A stretch of 64,000 bases of DNA from Streptomyces sp. NBC_00370 (GCF_036084755.1 NZ_CP107968.1:5418501-5482500); one strand, 5' to 3'. Positions 15,459-25,295 are shown, counted from the first letter of the stretch. Notes: generated from the sequence alone by a model not told the origin. Numbers and translations are program-made.

Positions 15459-17202
15459 TCTCGCAGATCTTCGCGCCCGACGTCAGCGAAGCGCCTACCG
15501 TCGCCGCCAGGTCCACGACCGTGCCTGAGCGGTGGGCGTTCAGGGGCTGTTCCATCTTCATGGCCTCCAGGACGACGATCAGATCGCCCTCCTTGACCTC
15601 CTGGCCCTCCTCGACCGCGACCTTGACGATCGTGCCCTGCATCGGCGAGGCGAGGGTGTCGCCCGATGCCGCGACGCTGGACTTCTTCGCCGCGCGGCGC
15701 TTCGGGCGGGCGCCGGCCGCCAGGCCGGTGCGGGCCAGCGTCATGCCGAGCTGGGACGGCAGCGAGACTTCGAGGCGCTTGCCGCCGACCTCGACGACGA
15801 TGGTCTCGCGGCCCGCCTCGTCCTCGTCGTCGTCCGCGCCGGGCGGGGCGAACGCCGGGATGGTGTTGTTGAACTCCGTCTCGATCCACCGGGTGTGGAT
15901 CGTGAACGGGTCACTGGTGAAGGCCGGGTCGGCGACGACGGCGCGGTGGAAGGGGATGGCGGTCGCCATGCCCTCGACGTTGAACTCGGCCAGGGCGCGC
16001 GCCGCGCGCTGGAGGGCCTGTTCGCGGGTGGCGCCGGTGATGATCAGCTTGGCGAGCAGGGAGTCCCAGGCGGGGCCGATGACGCTGCCGGACTCGACGC
16101 CCGCGTCGAGCCGTACGCCGGGGCCGCTCGGCGGGGCGAACAACGTCACCGTGCCGGGAGCGGGCAGGAAGCCACGGCCCGGGTCCTCGCCGTTGATGCG
16201 GAACTCGAAGGAGTGGCCGCGCATCTGCGGGTCGTCGTAGCCCAGCTTCTCGCCGTCGGCGATCCGGAACATCTCCCGGACCAGGTCGATGCCGGTGACC
16301 TCTTCGGTGACCGGGTGTTCCACCTGGAGGCGGGTGTTGACCTCAAGGAACGAGATGGTGCCGTCCGCGCCGACCAGGAACTCGACCGTGCCGGCGCCGA
16401 CATAGCCGGCTTCCTTCAGGATCGCCTTGGACGCCGCGTACAGCTCCGCGGTCTGCTCGGCGGAGAGGAACGGCGCGGGCGCCTCCTCGACCAGCTTCTG
16501 GTGGCGGCGCTGGAGCGAGCAGTCACGGGTGGAGACCACGACGACATTGCCGTGCGAGTCGGCGAGGCACTGGGTCTCGACGTGCCGGGGCTTGTCGAGG
16601 TAGCGCTCCACGAAGCACTCGCCACGGCCGAAGGCCGCGACGGCCTCGCGTACGGCCGAGTCGTACAGCTCCGGGATCTCCTCGATCGTGCGGGCGACCT
16701 TGAGGCCGCGGCCGCCGCCGCCGAACGCCGCCTTGATGGCGATCGGCAGACCGTTCTGCTCGGCGAAGGTGACGACCTCGTCCGAGCCGCTGACCGGGTC
16801 GGGCGTGCCGGCGACCAGGGGGGCGCCCGCGCGCTGCGCGATGTGCCGGGCGGCGACCTTGTCGCCGAGGTCGCGGATCGCCTGCGGCGGCGGACCGATC
16901 CAGGTCAGCCCCGCGTCGAGGACGGCCTGGGCGAACTCGGCGTTCTCCGACAGGAATCCGTAGCCGGGATGAATGGCGTCGGCGCCCGAGTCCTTCGCCG
17001 CCTGGAGCACCTTGGCGATGTCCAGATAGCTGGTGGCCGGGGTGTCACCGCCCAGGGCGAAAGCCTCGTCGGCCGCGCGGACATGCAGGGCGTCCCGGTC
17101 CGGGTCGGCGTAGACGGCTACGCTCACGATCCCGGCATCCCGGCAGGCACGGGCGACGCGGACAGCGATTTCGCCACGGTTGGCGATGAGCACCTTGCGC
17201 AC
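15448..17202 (-). CDS. accA2: Acyl-CoA carboxylase alpha subunit (biotin carboxylase/BCCP)
   Basis: A 584-aa fusion of biotin carboxylase and biotin carrier domains, as in actinobacterial AccA. It carboxylates its own biotin with ATP and bicarbonate and passes the CO2 to a beta subunit that makes malonyl- or methylmalonyl-CoA. The N-terminus is [18 protein letters not shown], the ATP-grasp Gly loop [12 protein letters not shown], catalytic [16 protein letters not shown], and the biotinyl lysine is in [12 protein letters not shown] near the C-terminus. GTG 17202 is preceded by GGAGGGAG. Beta and epsilon subunits and BirA follow within 6 kb. Confidence 0.93.
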   Translation of the reverse strand: MRKVLIANRGEIAVRVARACRDAGIVSVAVYADPDRDALHVRAADEAFALGGDTPATSYLDIAKVLQAAKDSGADAIHPGYGFLSENAEFAQAVLDAGLTWIGPPPQAIRDLGDKVAARHIAQRAGAPLVAGTPDPVSGSDEVVTFAEQNGLPIAIKAAFGGGGRGLKVARTIEEIPELYDSAVREAVAAFGRGECFVERYLDKPRHVETQCLADSHGNVVVVSTRDCSLQRRHQKLVEEAPAPFLSAEQTAELYAASKAILKEAGYVGAGTVEFLVGADGTISFLEVNTRLQVEHPVTEEVTGIDLVREMFRIADGEKLGYDDPQMRGHSFEFRINGEDPGRGFLPAPGTVTLFAPPSGPGVRLDAGVESGSVIGPAWDSLLAKLIITGATREQALQRAARALAEFNVEGMATAIPFHRAVVADPAFTSDPFTIHTRWIETEFNNTIPAFAPPGADDDEDEAGRETIVVEVGGKRLEVSLPSQLGMTLARTGLAAGARPKRRAAKKSSVAASGDTLASPMQGTIVKVAVEEGQEVKEGDLIVVLEAMKMEQPLNAHRSGTVVDLAATVGASLTSGAKICEIKD

Positions 17203-17551
17203 GATGGCTCCCTCCGAAATAAACAAGCTGAGTTTAGGGACTGCCGACACGGTCCTCCGACGCGCCCCAAATGGTGAACTTGTCCATACGGAGAGTGATT
17301 CGAGGCTCGTTCAGACTGCGAAATCCCTAGTTGCACCAAGGTACGCCGCGATTCAGCCCGGCACAGCAATGCCTGGATGTGGCCCCGATCTCTGTGCCGG
17401 TGCGCCGTGAGGGATCCCGTTTCTTTGTGGAGTCCCTACGAATGGCCGAATGATTCTTTGCTGCGGCCCCAGCTCTTGTCCGGGCGTTTACCCGTGAGTA
17501 GCGTGCCGGGTGGCAACGTACTGGCGGTAACAGACGGAAGAGGGTGGGGCG
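17203..17551. other. Long promoter region between accA2 and a membrane protein gene
   Basis: 349 bp between divergent genes, visibly less GC-rich than its surroundings. It presumably holds promoters for both. I found no clear palindrome and no convincing small gene; a short frame from 17377 lacks a ribosome site. Confidence 0.5.
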
Positions 17552-17974
17552 GTGTCGCGTAAACCGGTGGCCTGGGTGGCGGCGGCGGTGCTGCTGGCGG
17601 AGGCGCTGGGTGTCGTACTCGTCAACGCCCTGCTGGCGACGGTCGTCGACAACCAGCAGATGTCGCTCGCGGGCGTCGACCCGGGCGCGATGTCGCTGGG
17701 CGCGTGGGTGATGGGCGCGATAGCCGCGCTGTATCTGGTGGTGTGCGCGGTGATACTGCTGCGGACGGCCGTCAGGGACAGCGCCCCCGGCCGGGTCGGC
17801 AGGATCACCCTGATCGTCTGCGCGGTCGTGCACGGGGTGCTGGGCGCCCTGACCGTGGGGCTGATCGGCTGGGCCGCCTTCGCCTTCATGATGGTGGTGC
17901 TGGCGCTGCTGGTCCTGGTGCTGGTGGGGTACGCGCCGAAGCCGGCGCCGCAGGAGAACGCGACCCCGGCCTGA
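17552..17974 (+). CDS. Four-helix integral membrane protein
   Basis: A 140-aa hydrophobic protein with about four transmembrane segments (residues 7-28, 48-68, 85-105 and 108-128) and a short Pro-rich tail. No domain recognised. It begins with GTG behind a GGAAGAGGGTGGGGC stretch that can serve as ribosome site. The conserved position between accA2 and maf in streptomycetes (from memory) is the only functional hint. Confidence 0.7.
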   Translation: MSRKPVAWVAAAVLLAEALGVVLVNALLATVVDNQQMSLAGVDPGAMSLGAWVMGAIAALYLVVCAVILLRTAVRDSAPGRVGRITLIVCAVVHGVLGALTVGLIGWAAFAFMMVVLALLVLVLVGYAPKPAPQENATPA

Positions 17975-17984
17975 CCCGGACCGG

Positions 17985-18587
17985 TCAGACCCAGAGGTCC
18001 GTGATCGCGACGCCCAGCTCGGCCAGCAGCTCACGCAGCAGCGACAGCGACAGACCGATGACGTTGCCGTGGTTGCCTTCGATCGCGTCGACGAACGGCG
18101 CGGACCGGCCGTCGAGGGTGAAGGCGCCGGCGACGTGCAACGGTTCGCCGCTGGCCACGTACGCGGCGATCTCGGCGTCCGAGGGGCTGCCGAAGCGGAC
18201 GGTGGTCGACGCGGTCCTGGCGGCCCGCGCGCCGCTCGCGGTGTCGATCACGCAGTGCCCGGTCTGCAGGACGCCGGCCCGGCCCCGCATCGACTTCCAG
18301 CGCGCGGTGGCCTCTTCGGCGTCGGCGGGCTTCCCGTAGGCCTGCCCGTCGAGTTCGAGCACGGAGTCACACCCGACGACGAGCGCCCCCGCGGCCTCGG
18401 GCCGCGCGGCCACGGCCTCGGCCTTCGCCCGTGCGAGCACGAGGGCGAGTTCGGCGGGCGTCGGCGCGGAGACGGCGTCCTCGTCGACCCCGCTGACGAT
18501 CACCTCGGGGGCGAGCCCGGCCTGACGGAGCAGTCCGAGACGGGCGGGCGACTGGGAGGCCAGGACGAGACGGCGCTGATCGGTCAT
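17985..18587 (-). CDS. maf: Maf-like nucleoside triphosphate pyrophosphatase
   Basis: A 200-aa Maf protein that hydrolyses nucleoside triphosphates, often modified or non-canonical ones, to monophosphates. It begins with [18 protein letters not shown], has VSGVDEDAV and the catalytic Asp region [18 protein letters not shown], and ends with [16 protein letters not shown]. The ATG at 18587 fits the family start exactly. It is the last gene of the minus-strand run pccB-accE-mmpB-maf, 41 nt after mmpB. Confidence 0.9.
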   Translation of the reverse strand: MTDQRRLVLASQSPARLGLLRQAGLAPEVIVSGVDEDAVSAPTPAELALVLARAKAEAVAARPEAAGALVVGCDSVLELDGQAYGKPADAEEATARWKSMRGRAGVLQTGHCVIDTASGARAARTASTTVRFGSPSDAEIAAYVASGEPLHVAGAFTLDGRSAPFVDAIEGNHGNVIGLSLSLLRELLAELGVAITDLWV

Positions 18588-18628
18588 GCGGAAACAGTAA
18601 TCAACGAACGGCACACGGCGAACGCCGG

Positions 18629-18757
18629 TCAGCGAACCCCGAGGGCGATCGTCAGCACAACGACCACCAACGCGATGAGCACACCGGCTCGCCGCACCAT
18701 GGCCTGCGTCTCGCGCATCTCCTTGGGCGGCTCGTTCTCGGGATCGGACCACAACAT
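18629..18757 (-). CDS. mmpB: Small morphogenic membrane protein, MmpB-like
   Basis: A 42-aa protein beginning [18 protein letters not shown], with one transmembrane segment at about residues 24-41 ([17 protein letters not shown]). It matches, from memory, the short Streptomyces proteins called morphogenic membrane protein MmpB found next to maf and the carboxylase genes. AGGA precedes the ATG. It lies between accE (94 nt upstream) and maf. Its molecular function is unknown to me. Confidence 0.72.
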   Translation of the reverse strand: MLWSDPENEPPKEMRETQAMVRRAGVLIALVVVVLTIALGVR

Positions 18758-18793
18758 ACGTCCGATCCTGCGACCGCCCCCGGGTGAAGCGCC

Positions 18794-18809
18794 TGAGTAC
18801 GTGTACTCA
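18794..18809. promoter_or_regulatory. Palindrome upstream of mmpB
   Basis: TGAGTACGTGTACTCA: perfect 7-bp arms around a central GT, 37 bp before the mmpB ATG and after the accE stop. Position suits an operator for an internal mmpB-maf promoter; the binding protein is unknown. Confidence 0.5.
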
Positions 18810-18851
18810 ACTCACGGTGAACCGCTCCACCCGGCAGGGGCCCGGCACCGG

Positions 18852-19055
18852 TTACGGCCAGTACGTGCGGGCCCAGGCTTCGGGGCCCGGTTGGGGGAGG
18901 TGGGTGCGGGCTATGCGGGTCGGGGCCGACCACTCCGTGGGGGGTTCGGGGGCCGGCGGTTCGGTGCCCGCCTTGGCCGCCGCCGTCGCCTGGACCACCG
19001 CGAGCGCGGCGGCCAGTTCCTCCCTGGTCGGGTTGCCCCGTACGACCTTGATCAT
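18852..19055 (-). CDS. accE: Acyl-CoA carboxylase epsilon subunit
   Basis: A 67-aa protein with the typical epsilon-subunit start MIKVVRGNPTREELAAALAV and a Pro-rich middle ending in WSAPTR and a C-terminal AWARTYW. Epsilon subunits stabilise the alpha-beta carboxylase complex. It lies 14 nt downstream of pccB on the same strand with GGAAGGGAG as ribosome site, so it is co-transcribed with the beta subunit. Confidence 0.88.
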   Translation of the reverse strand: MIKVVRGNPTREELAAALAVVQATAAAKAGTEPPAPEPPTEWSAPTRIARTHLPQPGPEAWARTYWP

Positions 19056-19069
19056 CGTCAGCTCCCTTC

Positions 19070-20683
19070 CTAGAGCGGGATGTTGCCGTGCTTCTTCGGC
19101 GGCAGCGTCTCCCGCTTCGTACGCAGTTGGCGCAGCCCCTTGATGATGTGCGCCCTGGTGTCGGACGGCATGATCACCGCGTCCACGTACCCGCGCTCCG
19201 CGGCGGCGTACGGGTTGAGCAGCGCGTCCTCGTACTCCTGGATCAGGGTGGCGCGGGTCTGCTCCTGCGCCGCCTCGTCGCCCGCCGCCGCGATCGTGCG
19301 GCGGTGCAGGATGTTGACCGCGCCCTGCGCGCCCATCACCGCGATCTGCGCCGTCGGCCACGCCACGTTCAGGTCGGCGCCCAGGTGCTTGGAGCCCATC
19401 ACGTCGTACGCGCCGCCGAACGCCTTGCGGGTGATCACCGTGATCAGCGGGACCGTCGCCTCCGCGTACGCGTAGATCAGCTTCGCGCCCCTGCGGATGA
19501 TGCCGCCGTACTCCTGGTCGACACCCGGCAGGAAGCCCGGCACATCGACGAACGTCAGCACGGGGACGTTGAACGCGTCACACGTACGGACGAAACGCGC
19601 CGCCTTCTCCGAGGCGTTGATGTCCAGACAACCAGCGAACTGCATCGGCTGGTTGGCGACGACCCCGACGGGCCGGCCCTCGATCCGGCCGAAGCCGGTG
19701 ATGATGTTCGGCGCGAACAGCGCCTGCGTCTCCAGGAATTCGGCGTCGTCCAGGACGTGCTCGATCGCGGTGTGCATGTCGTACGGCTGGTTCGCCGAGT
19801 CCGGGATCAGCGTGTCCAGCTCGCGGTCCTCGTCCGTCGTCTCCAGCGTCGCCTCCTCGGGGAAGGCCGGCGGCTCGGAGAGGTTGTTCGACGGCAGGTA
19901 CGACAGCAGGGACTTGATGTACTCGACGGCGTCCTTCTCGTCCCCCGCCATGTGGTGCGCCACGCCCGACGTCGTGTTGTGCGTACGGGCGCCGCCCAGC
20001 TCCTCGAAGCCCACGTCCTCGCCGGTGACCGTCTTGATCACGTCGGGGCCCGTGATGAACATGTGCGACGTCTGGTCCACCATCACCGTGAAGTCGGTGA
20101 TCGCGGGCGAGTAGACGGCGCCGCCCGCGCACGGGCCGACGATCAGGCTGATCTGCAGGACCACCCCCGACGCGTGCACGTTGCGGCGGAAGATCTCGGC
20201 GAACAGGCCGAGCGCGACCACGCCCTCCTGGATCCGCGCACCGCCGCCGTCGTTGATGCCGATGACGGGACAGCCGGTCTTCATCGCCAGGTCCATGACC
20301 TTGACGATCTTCTCGCCGTAGACCTCGCCCAGCGACCCGCCGAAGATCGTGAAGTCCTGCGAGTAGACACAGACCGGGCGGCCGTCGACCGTGCCGTAGC
20401 CGGTGATCACACCGTCCCCGTACGGGCGGTTGTTCTCGATGCCGAAGCTGGTCGAGCGGTGCCTGGCGAACTCGTCCAGCTCGACGAACGACCCCTCGTC
20501 GAGCAGCAGACCGATCCGCTCGCGCGCCGTCAGCTTGCCCTTGGCGTGCTGCTTCTCCACGGCGCGCGCGGACCCCGCGTGGGTGGCTTCCTCGATGCGG
20601 CGCTGAAGATCGGCGATCCTGCCCGCAGTGGTGTGTGCTGCGCTGTCGTCGGCGGGGGCGGGGACGGTTTCCGGATCTGACAT
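19070..20683 (-). CDS. pccB: Acyl-CoA carboxylase beta subunit (carboxyltransferase)
   Basis: A 537-aa carboxyltransferase moving CO2 from carboxybiotin to acetyl-/propionyl-CoA. Typical stretches are [17 protein letters not shown], the oxyanion-hole [23 protein letters not shown] and, in the C-terminal half, [20 protein letters not shown] and [15 protein letters not shown]. Residues between AYDVMGSK and LNVAW belong to the acyl-specificity region. The ATG at 20683 gives [10 protein letters not shown]. Upstream of accE in one operon and divergent from birA, which attaches biotin to AccA2. Confidence 0.92.
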   Translation of the reverse strand: MSDPETVPAPADDSAAHTTAGRIADLQRRIEEATHAGSARAVEKQHAKGKLTARERIGLLLDEGSFVELDEFARHRSTSFGIENNRPYGDGVITGYGTVDGRPVCVYSQDFTIFGGSLGEVYGEKIVKVMDLAMKTGCPVIGINDGGGARIQEGVVALGLFAEIFRRNVHASGVVLQISLIVGPCAGGAVYSPAITDFTVMVDQTSHMFITGPDVIKTVTGEDVGFEELGGARTHNTTSGVAHHMAGDEKDAVEYIKSLLSYLPSNNLSEPPAFPEEATLETTDEDRELDTLIPDSANQPYDMHTAIEHVLDDAEFLETQALFAPNIITGFGRIEGRPVGVVANQPMQFAGCLDINASEKAARFVRTCDAFNVPVLTFVDVPGFLPGVDQEYGGIIRRGAKLIYAYAEATVPLITVITRKAFGGAYDVMGSKHLGADLNVAWPTAQIAVMGAQGAVNILHRRTIAAAGDEAAQEQTRATLIQEYEDALLNPYAAAERGYVDAVIMPSDTRAHIIKGLRQLRTKRETLPPKKHGNIPL

Positions 20684-20798
20684 CGGGGTGCGGCTCCCTG
20701 CGGTTGTCAGCTGGTGTGAACGTGTGAACGTGATGGGCGCTACTGATCCGTAGGGTATCGGCGCGGATACCGTTCGGCAGTGCGGTGTTTGCCACACC

Positions 20799-20804
20799 TA
20801 GGGT
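20799..20804 (+). promoter_or_regulatory. Leaderless -10 element of birA
   Basis: TAGGGT stands 7 nt before the birA ATG at 20812, leaving no room for a ribosome site. The same hexamer stands 6 nt before the GGDEF gene at 24005. The message is expected to begin at or next to the start codon. Confidence 0.6.
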
Positions 20805-20811
20805 GGCTTGC

Positions 20812-21672
20812 ATGATGGAGCCGAATACCCCAGCGAGCCGCTGGTCCGACCTCGAACGTCCGCCGCTGAACGAGGACGGCCTGCGCCGCGCCCTGGTGCG
20901 ACCCGGCAGCCTGTGGACCTCGCTCGACGTGGTCGCCTCGACCGGATCCACCAACTCCGACCTGGCGGCGCGGGCCGCCACCGGGCCGGTGGAGGGCGCC
21001 GTGCTCGTCGCCGAGGAGCAGACGGCGGGCCGGGGCAGGCTGGACCGCGCGTGGTCGGCGCCCGCCCGCTCCGGGCTCTTCTTCTCCGTACTGCTGCGGC
21101 CCGGCGACGACGTACCCGTACAGCACTGGTCCTGGCTCCCGCTGCTCGCCGGGGTGGCCGTCGCCTCCGGGCTCAGCAGGGCCGCCGGGGTCGACACCGC
21201 ACTCAAATGGCCCAACGACCTGCTGGTGACCGTGGACGGCGCCGAACGCAAGGCCGGCGGGATCCTCGCCGAGCGCACCGCGCAGGACACGGTGATCATC
21301 GGCATCGGCCTCAACGTGTCGCTGCGCGCCGAGGAACTGCCCGTACCGACCGCCGGCTCGCTCGCCCTGGCGAACGCCGTCTCCCTCGACCGCGAGACGC
21401 TGCTGCGTGCCGTGCTGCGCTCGCTCGACCAGTGGTACGGCGACTGGCGCGCGGCCGGCGGCGACCCCGCGACCTCCCGGCTCCAGGAGGCGTACGCGGC
21501 GGGCTGCTCGACCCTGGGCCGCCCGGTACGCGCCGAGCTGCCCGGCGGCGCCGACCTGGTCGGCGAGGCCGTCGCCATCGACGGCGAGGGACGCCTGGTC
21601 ATCGCCACGGAGCAGGGCGGCAGGCAGGCGGTGGCGGCGGGCGACATCGTGCACGTCCGGCCGACGGGCTGA
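20812..21672 (+). CDS. birA: Biotin--[acetyl-CoA-carboxylase] ligase
   Basis: A 286-aa monofunctional BirA without an N-terminal DNA-binding domain. It activates biotin with ATP and transfers it to the BCCP lysine of the carboxylase alpha subunit. Motifs: VASTGSTNSDLAARA near residue 42, the biotin loop AGRGRLDRAWSAP, the catalytic KWPNDLLV, and GIGLNVS. Two adjacent ATGs (20812, 20815) are possible. Divergent from pccB, whose partner AccA2 it modifies. Confidence 0.9.
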   Translation: MMEPNTPASRWSDLERPPLNEDGLRRALVRPGSLWTSLDVVASTGSTNSDLAARAATGPVEGAVLVAEEQTAGRGRLDRAWSAPARSGLFFSVLLRPGDDVPVQHWSWLPLLAGVAVASGLSRAAGVDTALKWPNDLLVTVDGAERKAGGILAERTAQDTVIIGIGLNVSLRAEELPVPTAGSLALANAVSLDRETLLRAVLRSLDQWYGDWRAAGGDPATSRLQEAYAAGCSTLGRPVRAELPGGADLVGEAVAIDGEGRLVIATEQGGRQAVAAGDIVHVRPTG

Positions 21673-21922
21673 GCGCAACCGGCCGGGCGGTTCGTCACAG
21701 CGCGCGGCGCGGGACGTGACGCGGCGACCCGCCGTGCCGGGCGCGCGTCGCGTGACATGACGTACGCAAGCGGCCGTCCCCGGCCGGCCCGCCAGGACGC
21801 CGCGCGGCCGTACGGCGCCACCGGGACGTGAGCCAGGGCACATCTGCCGTATCGTTGAGCCCGTTCGGGGAAGTCGGACAGATCGGCAGGGCAGTGCGCA
21901 GGGAACGGGCAGGAGGCGGCCG

Positions 21923-23077
21923 GTGACCGTCGACGACACGACGTCCGGCGCGGACGACACACCGCCGCCGTCGGACTCATCGGCCCACCACACACCGCAC
22001 CACGTCGTCGATCACACCGCGGAGCCGACCGACGACCCGCTGGCGATCAGGCTCGAACAGCTGATCCTCGGCGCCGACCGGCAGTACACCCCCTTCCAGG
22101 CCGCCCGTACCGCCGGCGTCTCCATGGATCTCGCCTCGCGCTTCTGGCGCGCCATGGGCTTCGCCGACATCGGCCAGGCCAAGGCGCTGACCGAGGCCGA
22201 CGTGCTGGCGCTGCGCCGCCTCGCGGGTCTCGTGGAGGCCGGGCTGCTCAGCGAGCCCATGGCGATCCAGGTCGCCAGGTCCACCGGACAGACCACCGCC
22301 CGGCTCGCCGAGTGGCAGATCGACTCGTTCCTGGAAGGCCTCACCGAGCCGCCCGAGCCCGGCATGACGCGCACCGAGGTCACGTACCCCCTGGTGGAGC
22401 TGCTCCTGCCCGAGCTGGAGGAGTTCCTGGTCTACGTGTGGCGGCGTCAGCTCGCAGCAGCCACCGGACGCGTCGTGCAGGCCGCCGACGACGAGGAGAT
22501 GGTCGACCGCCGGCTCGCCGTCGGCTTCGCCGACCTCGTCGGATTCACCCGGCTGACCCGGCGCCTCGAAGAGGAGGAACTGGGCGAGCTGGTCGAGGCG
22601 TTCGAGACGACGTCGGCCGACCTGGTCGCCGCGCACGGCGGCCGGCTGATCAAGACCCTCGGCGACGAGGTGCTGTTCGCCGCCGACGACGCGGGCACGG
22701 CCGCCGAGATCGCCCTGCGGCTCATCGAGACCATGACCCACGACGAGACGATGCCCGCGCTGCGCGTCGGCATCGCCTTCGGCACGGTCACCACCCGCAT
22801 GGGCGACGTCTTCGGCACGACCGTCAATCTCGCCAGCAGGCTGACGTCGATAGCTCCCAAGGACACCGTCCTGGTGGACGGCGCGTTCGCGGAAGGGCTG
22901 ATCCGTACGGGTGAGGCCCCGGCCTCCGAGTCGCAGGCGGCCGAGGCGACGGCGAAGGCCGAGAAGGAGGGCGAGGCCGCCCCCTCGTACCGCTTCGCGC
23001 TCCAGCCGATGTGGCAGCGTCCGGTGCGCGGCCTCGGCGTCGTGGAGCCCTGGCTGCTGGCCCGCCGTCCCGGCTGA
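21923..23077 (+). CDS. cya: Class III adenylate cyclase
   Basis: A 384-aa adenylate cyclase making cAMP, which in S. coelicolor is needed for germination and morphological development. Residues 1-35 are disordered, 36-170 form a helical Cya N-terminal domain (VSMDLASRFWRAMGFADIG), and the class III catalytic domain runs from about 190 to 345: metal Asp in VGFADLVGFTRL, LGDEVLFAADD, and the transition-state Asn/Arg in TTVNLASRL. No transmembrane segment is seen. It starts with GTG after GGAGGCGGCC. Confidence 0.92.
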   Translation: MTVDDTTSGADDTPPPSDSSAHHTPHHVVDHTAEPTDDPLAIRLEQLILGADRQYTPFQAARTAGVSMDLASRFWRAMGFADIGQAKALTEADVLALRRLAGLVEAGLLSEPMAIQVARSTGQTTARLAEWQIDSFLEGLTEPPEPGMTRTEVTYPLVELLLPELEEFLVYVWRRQLAAATGRVVQAADDEEMVDRRLAVGFADLVGFTRLTRRLEEEELGELVEAFETTSADLVAAHGGRLIKTLGDEVLFAADDAGTAAEIALRLIETMTHDETMPALRVGIAFGTVTTRMGDVFGTTVNLASRLTSIAPKDTVLVDGAFAEGLIRTGEAPASESQAAEATAKAEKEGEAAPSYRFALQPMWQRPVRGLGVVEPWLLARRPG

Positions 23078-23132
23078 CGCGACGCGGTCTAACATCTGCC
23101 GGTGAACCATCGTTAACCGAGAGGGTGGGGCC

Positions 23133-23942
23133 ATGGCGGAGACCGAAGAGGCCGAGCTGCGGTTCGGGGAGTTCGTGGGCGTACGGCGCTACGACCATGT
23201 CGCCGAGCTGGTCCTCGACCGGCCGGCGGCGATGAACGCCGTGTCGACGGAAATGGCCCGGTCCATCGCCGCGGCCTGCGAGGCGCTGGCCGCCGACCCG
23301 TCCGTACGGGTCACGGCGCTGACCTCCACCCACCCCCGGGCCTTCTGCGTCGGCGCCGACCTCAAGGAGCGCAACTCCTTCAGCGACGCCGACCTCATGC
23401 GGCAGCGGCCCGTCACCCGCGCCGCCTACACCGGCGTACTCGAACTGCCCATGCCCGTCGTCGCGGCCGTGCACGGCTTCGCCCTCGGCGGCGGCTTCGA
23501 GCTGGCGCTCTCCTGCGACCTGATCGTCGCCGACCGCACGGCCGTCGTCGGGCTCCCCGAGGTGTCGGTCGGCGTCATCCCCGGCGGGGGCGGTACGCAA
23601 CTGCTGCCGCGCCGCGTCGGCTCCGCCCGCGCCGCCGAGCTGATCCTCACCGCGCGCCGCGTCGAGGCGGCCGAAGCGGCCGAGCTGGGCCTGGTCGACC
23701 ACCTCGTGGACGCCGGCACCGACCGCGACGAAGCCCTCGCCCTCGCCGCCCGCATCGCCCAGAACTCCCCGCTCGGCCTGCGCGCGGCCAAACGCGCGCT
23801 GCGCCTGGGCCAGGGGCTCGACCTGCGCGCCGGCCTCGACGTCGAGGACGCGGCCTGGCGCTCGGTCGCGTTCTCCGGCGACCGGGCCGAGGGAGTGGCC
23901 GCCTTCAACGAGAAACGCGCACCGCAATGGCCGGGCGAGTGA
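23133..23942 (+). CDS. Enoyl-CoA hydratase/isomerase family protein
   Basis: A 269-aa crotonase-fold enzyme, acting on enoyl-CoA thioesters. The oxyanion-hole segments are FCVGADLKER near residue 70 and ALGGGFELALSCDL near 112; the catalytic Glu pair is expected around GLPEVSVGVIPGGGGTQLLPR near 140. The exact substrate is not given by sequence. GGTGGGG precedes the ATG. It lies 55 bp after cya. Confidence 0.87.
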   Translation: MAETEEAELRFGEFVGVRRYDHVAELVLDRPAAMNAVSTEMARSIAAACEALAADPSVRVTALTSTHPRAFCVGADLKERNSFSDADLMRQRPVTRAAYTGVLELPMPVVAAVHGFALGGGFELALSCDLIVADRTAVVGLPEVSVGVIPGGGGTQLLPRRVGSARAAELILTARRVEAAEAAELGLVDHLVDAGTDRDEALALAARIAQNSPLGLRAAKRALRLGQGLDLRAGLDVEDAAWRSVAFSGDRAEGVAAFNEKRAPQWPGE

Positions 23943-23992
23943 ACGCAGAGTAACTGTCGATCGCTCCGAGTGATCAAACACCCGAACCCCTC

Positions 23993-23998
23993 TAGGGT
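23993..23998 (+). promoter_or_regulatory. Leaderless -10 element of the GGDEF gene
   Basis: TAGGGT 6 nt upstream of ATG 24005, the same arrangement as for birA. Confidence 0.58.
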
Positions 23999-24004
23999 GG
24001 GGTG

Positions 24005-25141
24005 ATGGGAGTGGATGTGCGATTGCGGGCCGTCGTGGCGCTGGCCCAGGCCATGGCGGCGGCCCACACACCCCGCGAGTCCTGGCTGGCCGCGGCGCAG
24101 GGCGCCCGCGAAGCGCTCGGCGGGAGCTTCGGCGCGCTGTCGGTCTGGGAACGCGACCTCGGCCGGCTGAAGGTCCTCGTCAACGCGGGGGAGCGGACAC
24201 CGGACGAGGACGAGTTCCCCGAGGACGAGACGTACCCCGTCCACCAGTTCCCCGAGATCGCCGAGTTCCTGCACGAGAAGTGGGCGGGCGGCGGCGGTCC
24301 CCACGCCTGGGTCGAGACCTCGGACGGCCCGACCGGCGGCGACCCCGGCTACTGCCACCAGCGCGTCGCCGCGCTGCGCCGCCGGGGGCGAGGCTGCTGT
24401 GTCGTCGCGCCGATCATCCTGCACGGGCGCGCCTGGGGTGAGCTGTACGTGGCCCGCCCGCTCGGCGCCGCGCCCTTCGGCGAGGACGAGGCGGACTTCG
24501 CGACCGTCATCGCCGCGGTCGTCGCGGCGGGTCTCGCCCAGACGGAACGCCTCGAAGAGGTGCGCCGCTTGGCCTTCACCGACCCGCTCACCGGCCTCGC
24601 GAACCGGCGCGCGGTCGACATGCGCCTCGACGAGGCCATCGCGGGCCATCGTGCGGACGGCTCGGTCGTCAGCCTCGTCGTCTGCGACCTCAACGGCCTG
24701 AAGAAGGTCAACGACACCCACGGCCACGCGGTGGGCGACCGCCTGCTGGAACGATTCGCCTCGCTGCTGTCCCTGTGCGGCGCGAAACTCCCCGGCGCGC
24801 TGGCGGCGCGGCTGGGCGGCGACGAGTTCTGCCTGCTGACGGCGGGCCCTTCGGCGGACGAGGTGATCGCGGTCGCGACGGAGCTGTGCGAGCGCTCGGC
24901 GTCGCTGGAGATGGGGGAGGGCGTGGCGTGCGGGGTCGCCTCGACGGGCGACCCGATCGGGAACGTCACGTCGGCGCGACGCTTGTTCCGGCTGGCGGAC
25001 GCGGCGCAATACCGCGCGAAGGCGGCGCGCGCGCCGCTGCCGGTGGTGGCGGGGCGGGACGGCGCGGTGATCCGCCTGGCGGACGCGCCGCCGAGGGGCG
25101 AGTCCCGCCGCGTGTTCCGGGACGCGCCTCCGCCGGGGTGA
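24005..25141 (+). CDS. GAF-GGDEF diguanylate cyclase, CdgE-like
   Basis: A 378-aa soluble diguanylate cyclase making cyclic di-GMP, the messenger that blocks Streptomyces development through BldD. Residues 5-175 form a GAF-like sensor, and 190-345 the GGDEF domain with FTDPLTGLANRRAVD and an intact RLGGDEFCLL. The inhibitory I-site RxxD, expected five residues before GGDEF, is absent (PGAL there), so feedback inhibition may be missing. No transmembrane segment. From memory the position corresponds to S. coelicolor cdgE (SCO4931), hence the name is tentative. It ends directly at the inverted repeat starting at 25143. Confidence 0.87.
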   Translation: MGVDVRLRAVVALAQAMAAAHTPRESWLAAAQGAREALGGSFGALSVWERDLGRLKVLVNAGERTPDEDEFPEDETYPVHQFPEIAEFLHEKWAGGGGPHAWVETSDGPTGGDPGYCHQRVAALRRRGRGCCVVAPIILHGRAWGELYVARPLGAAPFGEDEADFATVIAAVVAAGLAQTERLEEVRRLAFTDPLTGLANRRAVDMRLDEAIAGHRADGSVVSLVVCDLNGLKKVNDTHGHAVGDRLLERFASLLSLCGAKLPGALAARLGGDEFCLLTAGPSADEVIAVATELCERSASLEMGEGVACGVASTGDPIGNVTSARRLFRLADAAQYRAKAARAPLPVVAGRDGAVIRLADAPPRGESRRVFRDAPPPG

Positions 25142-25230
25142 CGGTCGTGTCCTGCGCGGTGTCGCCTTCCGGCGGGGGGTGCGGGTCTCGGTTGCGGTTG
25201 TTGGCACACGTGGCGGTGTCCGGGTCCTGC

Positions 25231-25295
25231 GGAGGGGGGTGTCCGGACTGCTTGTCGCATGAGCTCCTTCGCTTTACGTCCGGACACCCCCCTCC
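25231..25295. repeat. Repeat element B palindrome, copy 3
   Basis: 18-bp perfect inverted repeat with 29-nt loop (arms 25231-25248 and 25278-25295). All 65 bp, loop included, equal the reverse complement of 6921-6985. Confidence 0.85.

Noticed and set aside
15532-17277. 581-codon + strand frame over accA2
   Set aside because: Exact antisense shadow of a clearly identified carboxylase subunit.
19578-21995. 805-codon minus-strand frame over pccB and birA
   Set aside because: Crosses two well-supported genes of opposite strands and shows no protein family.
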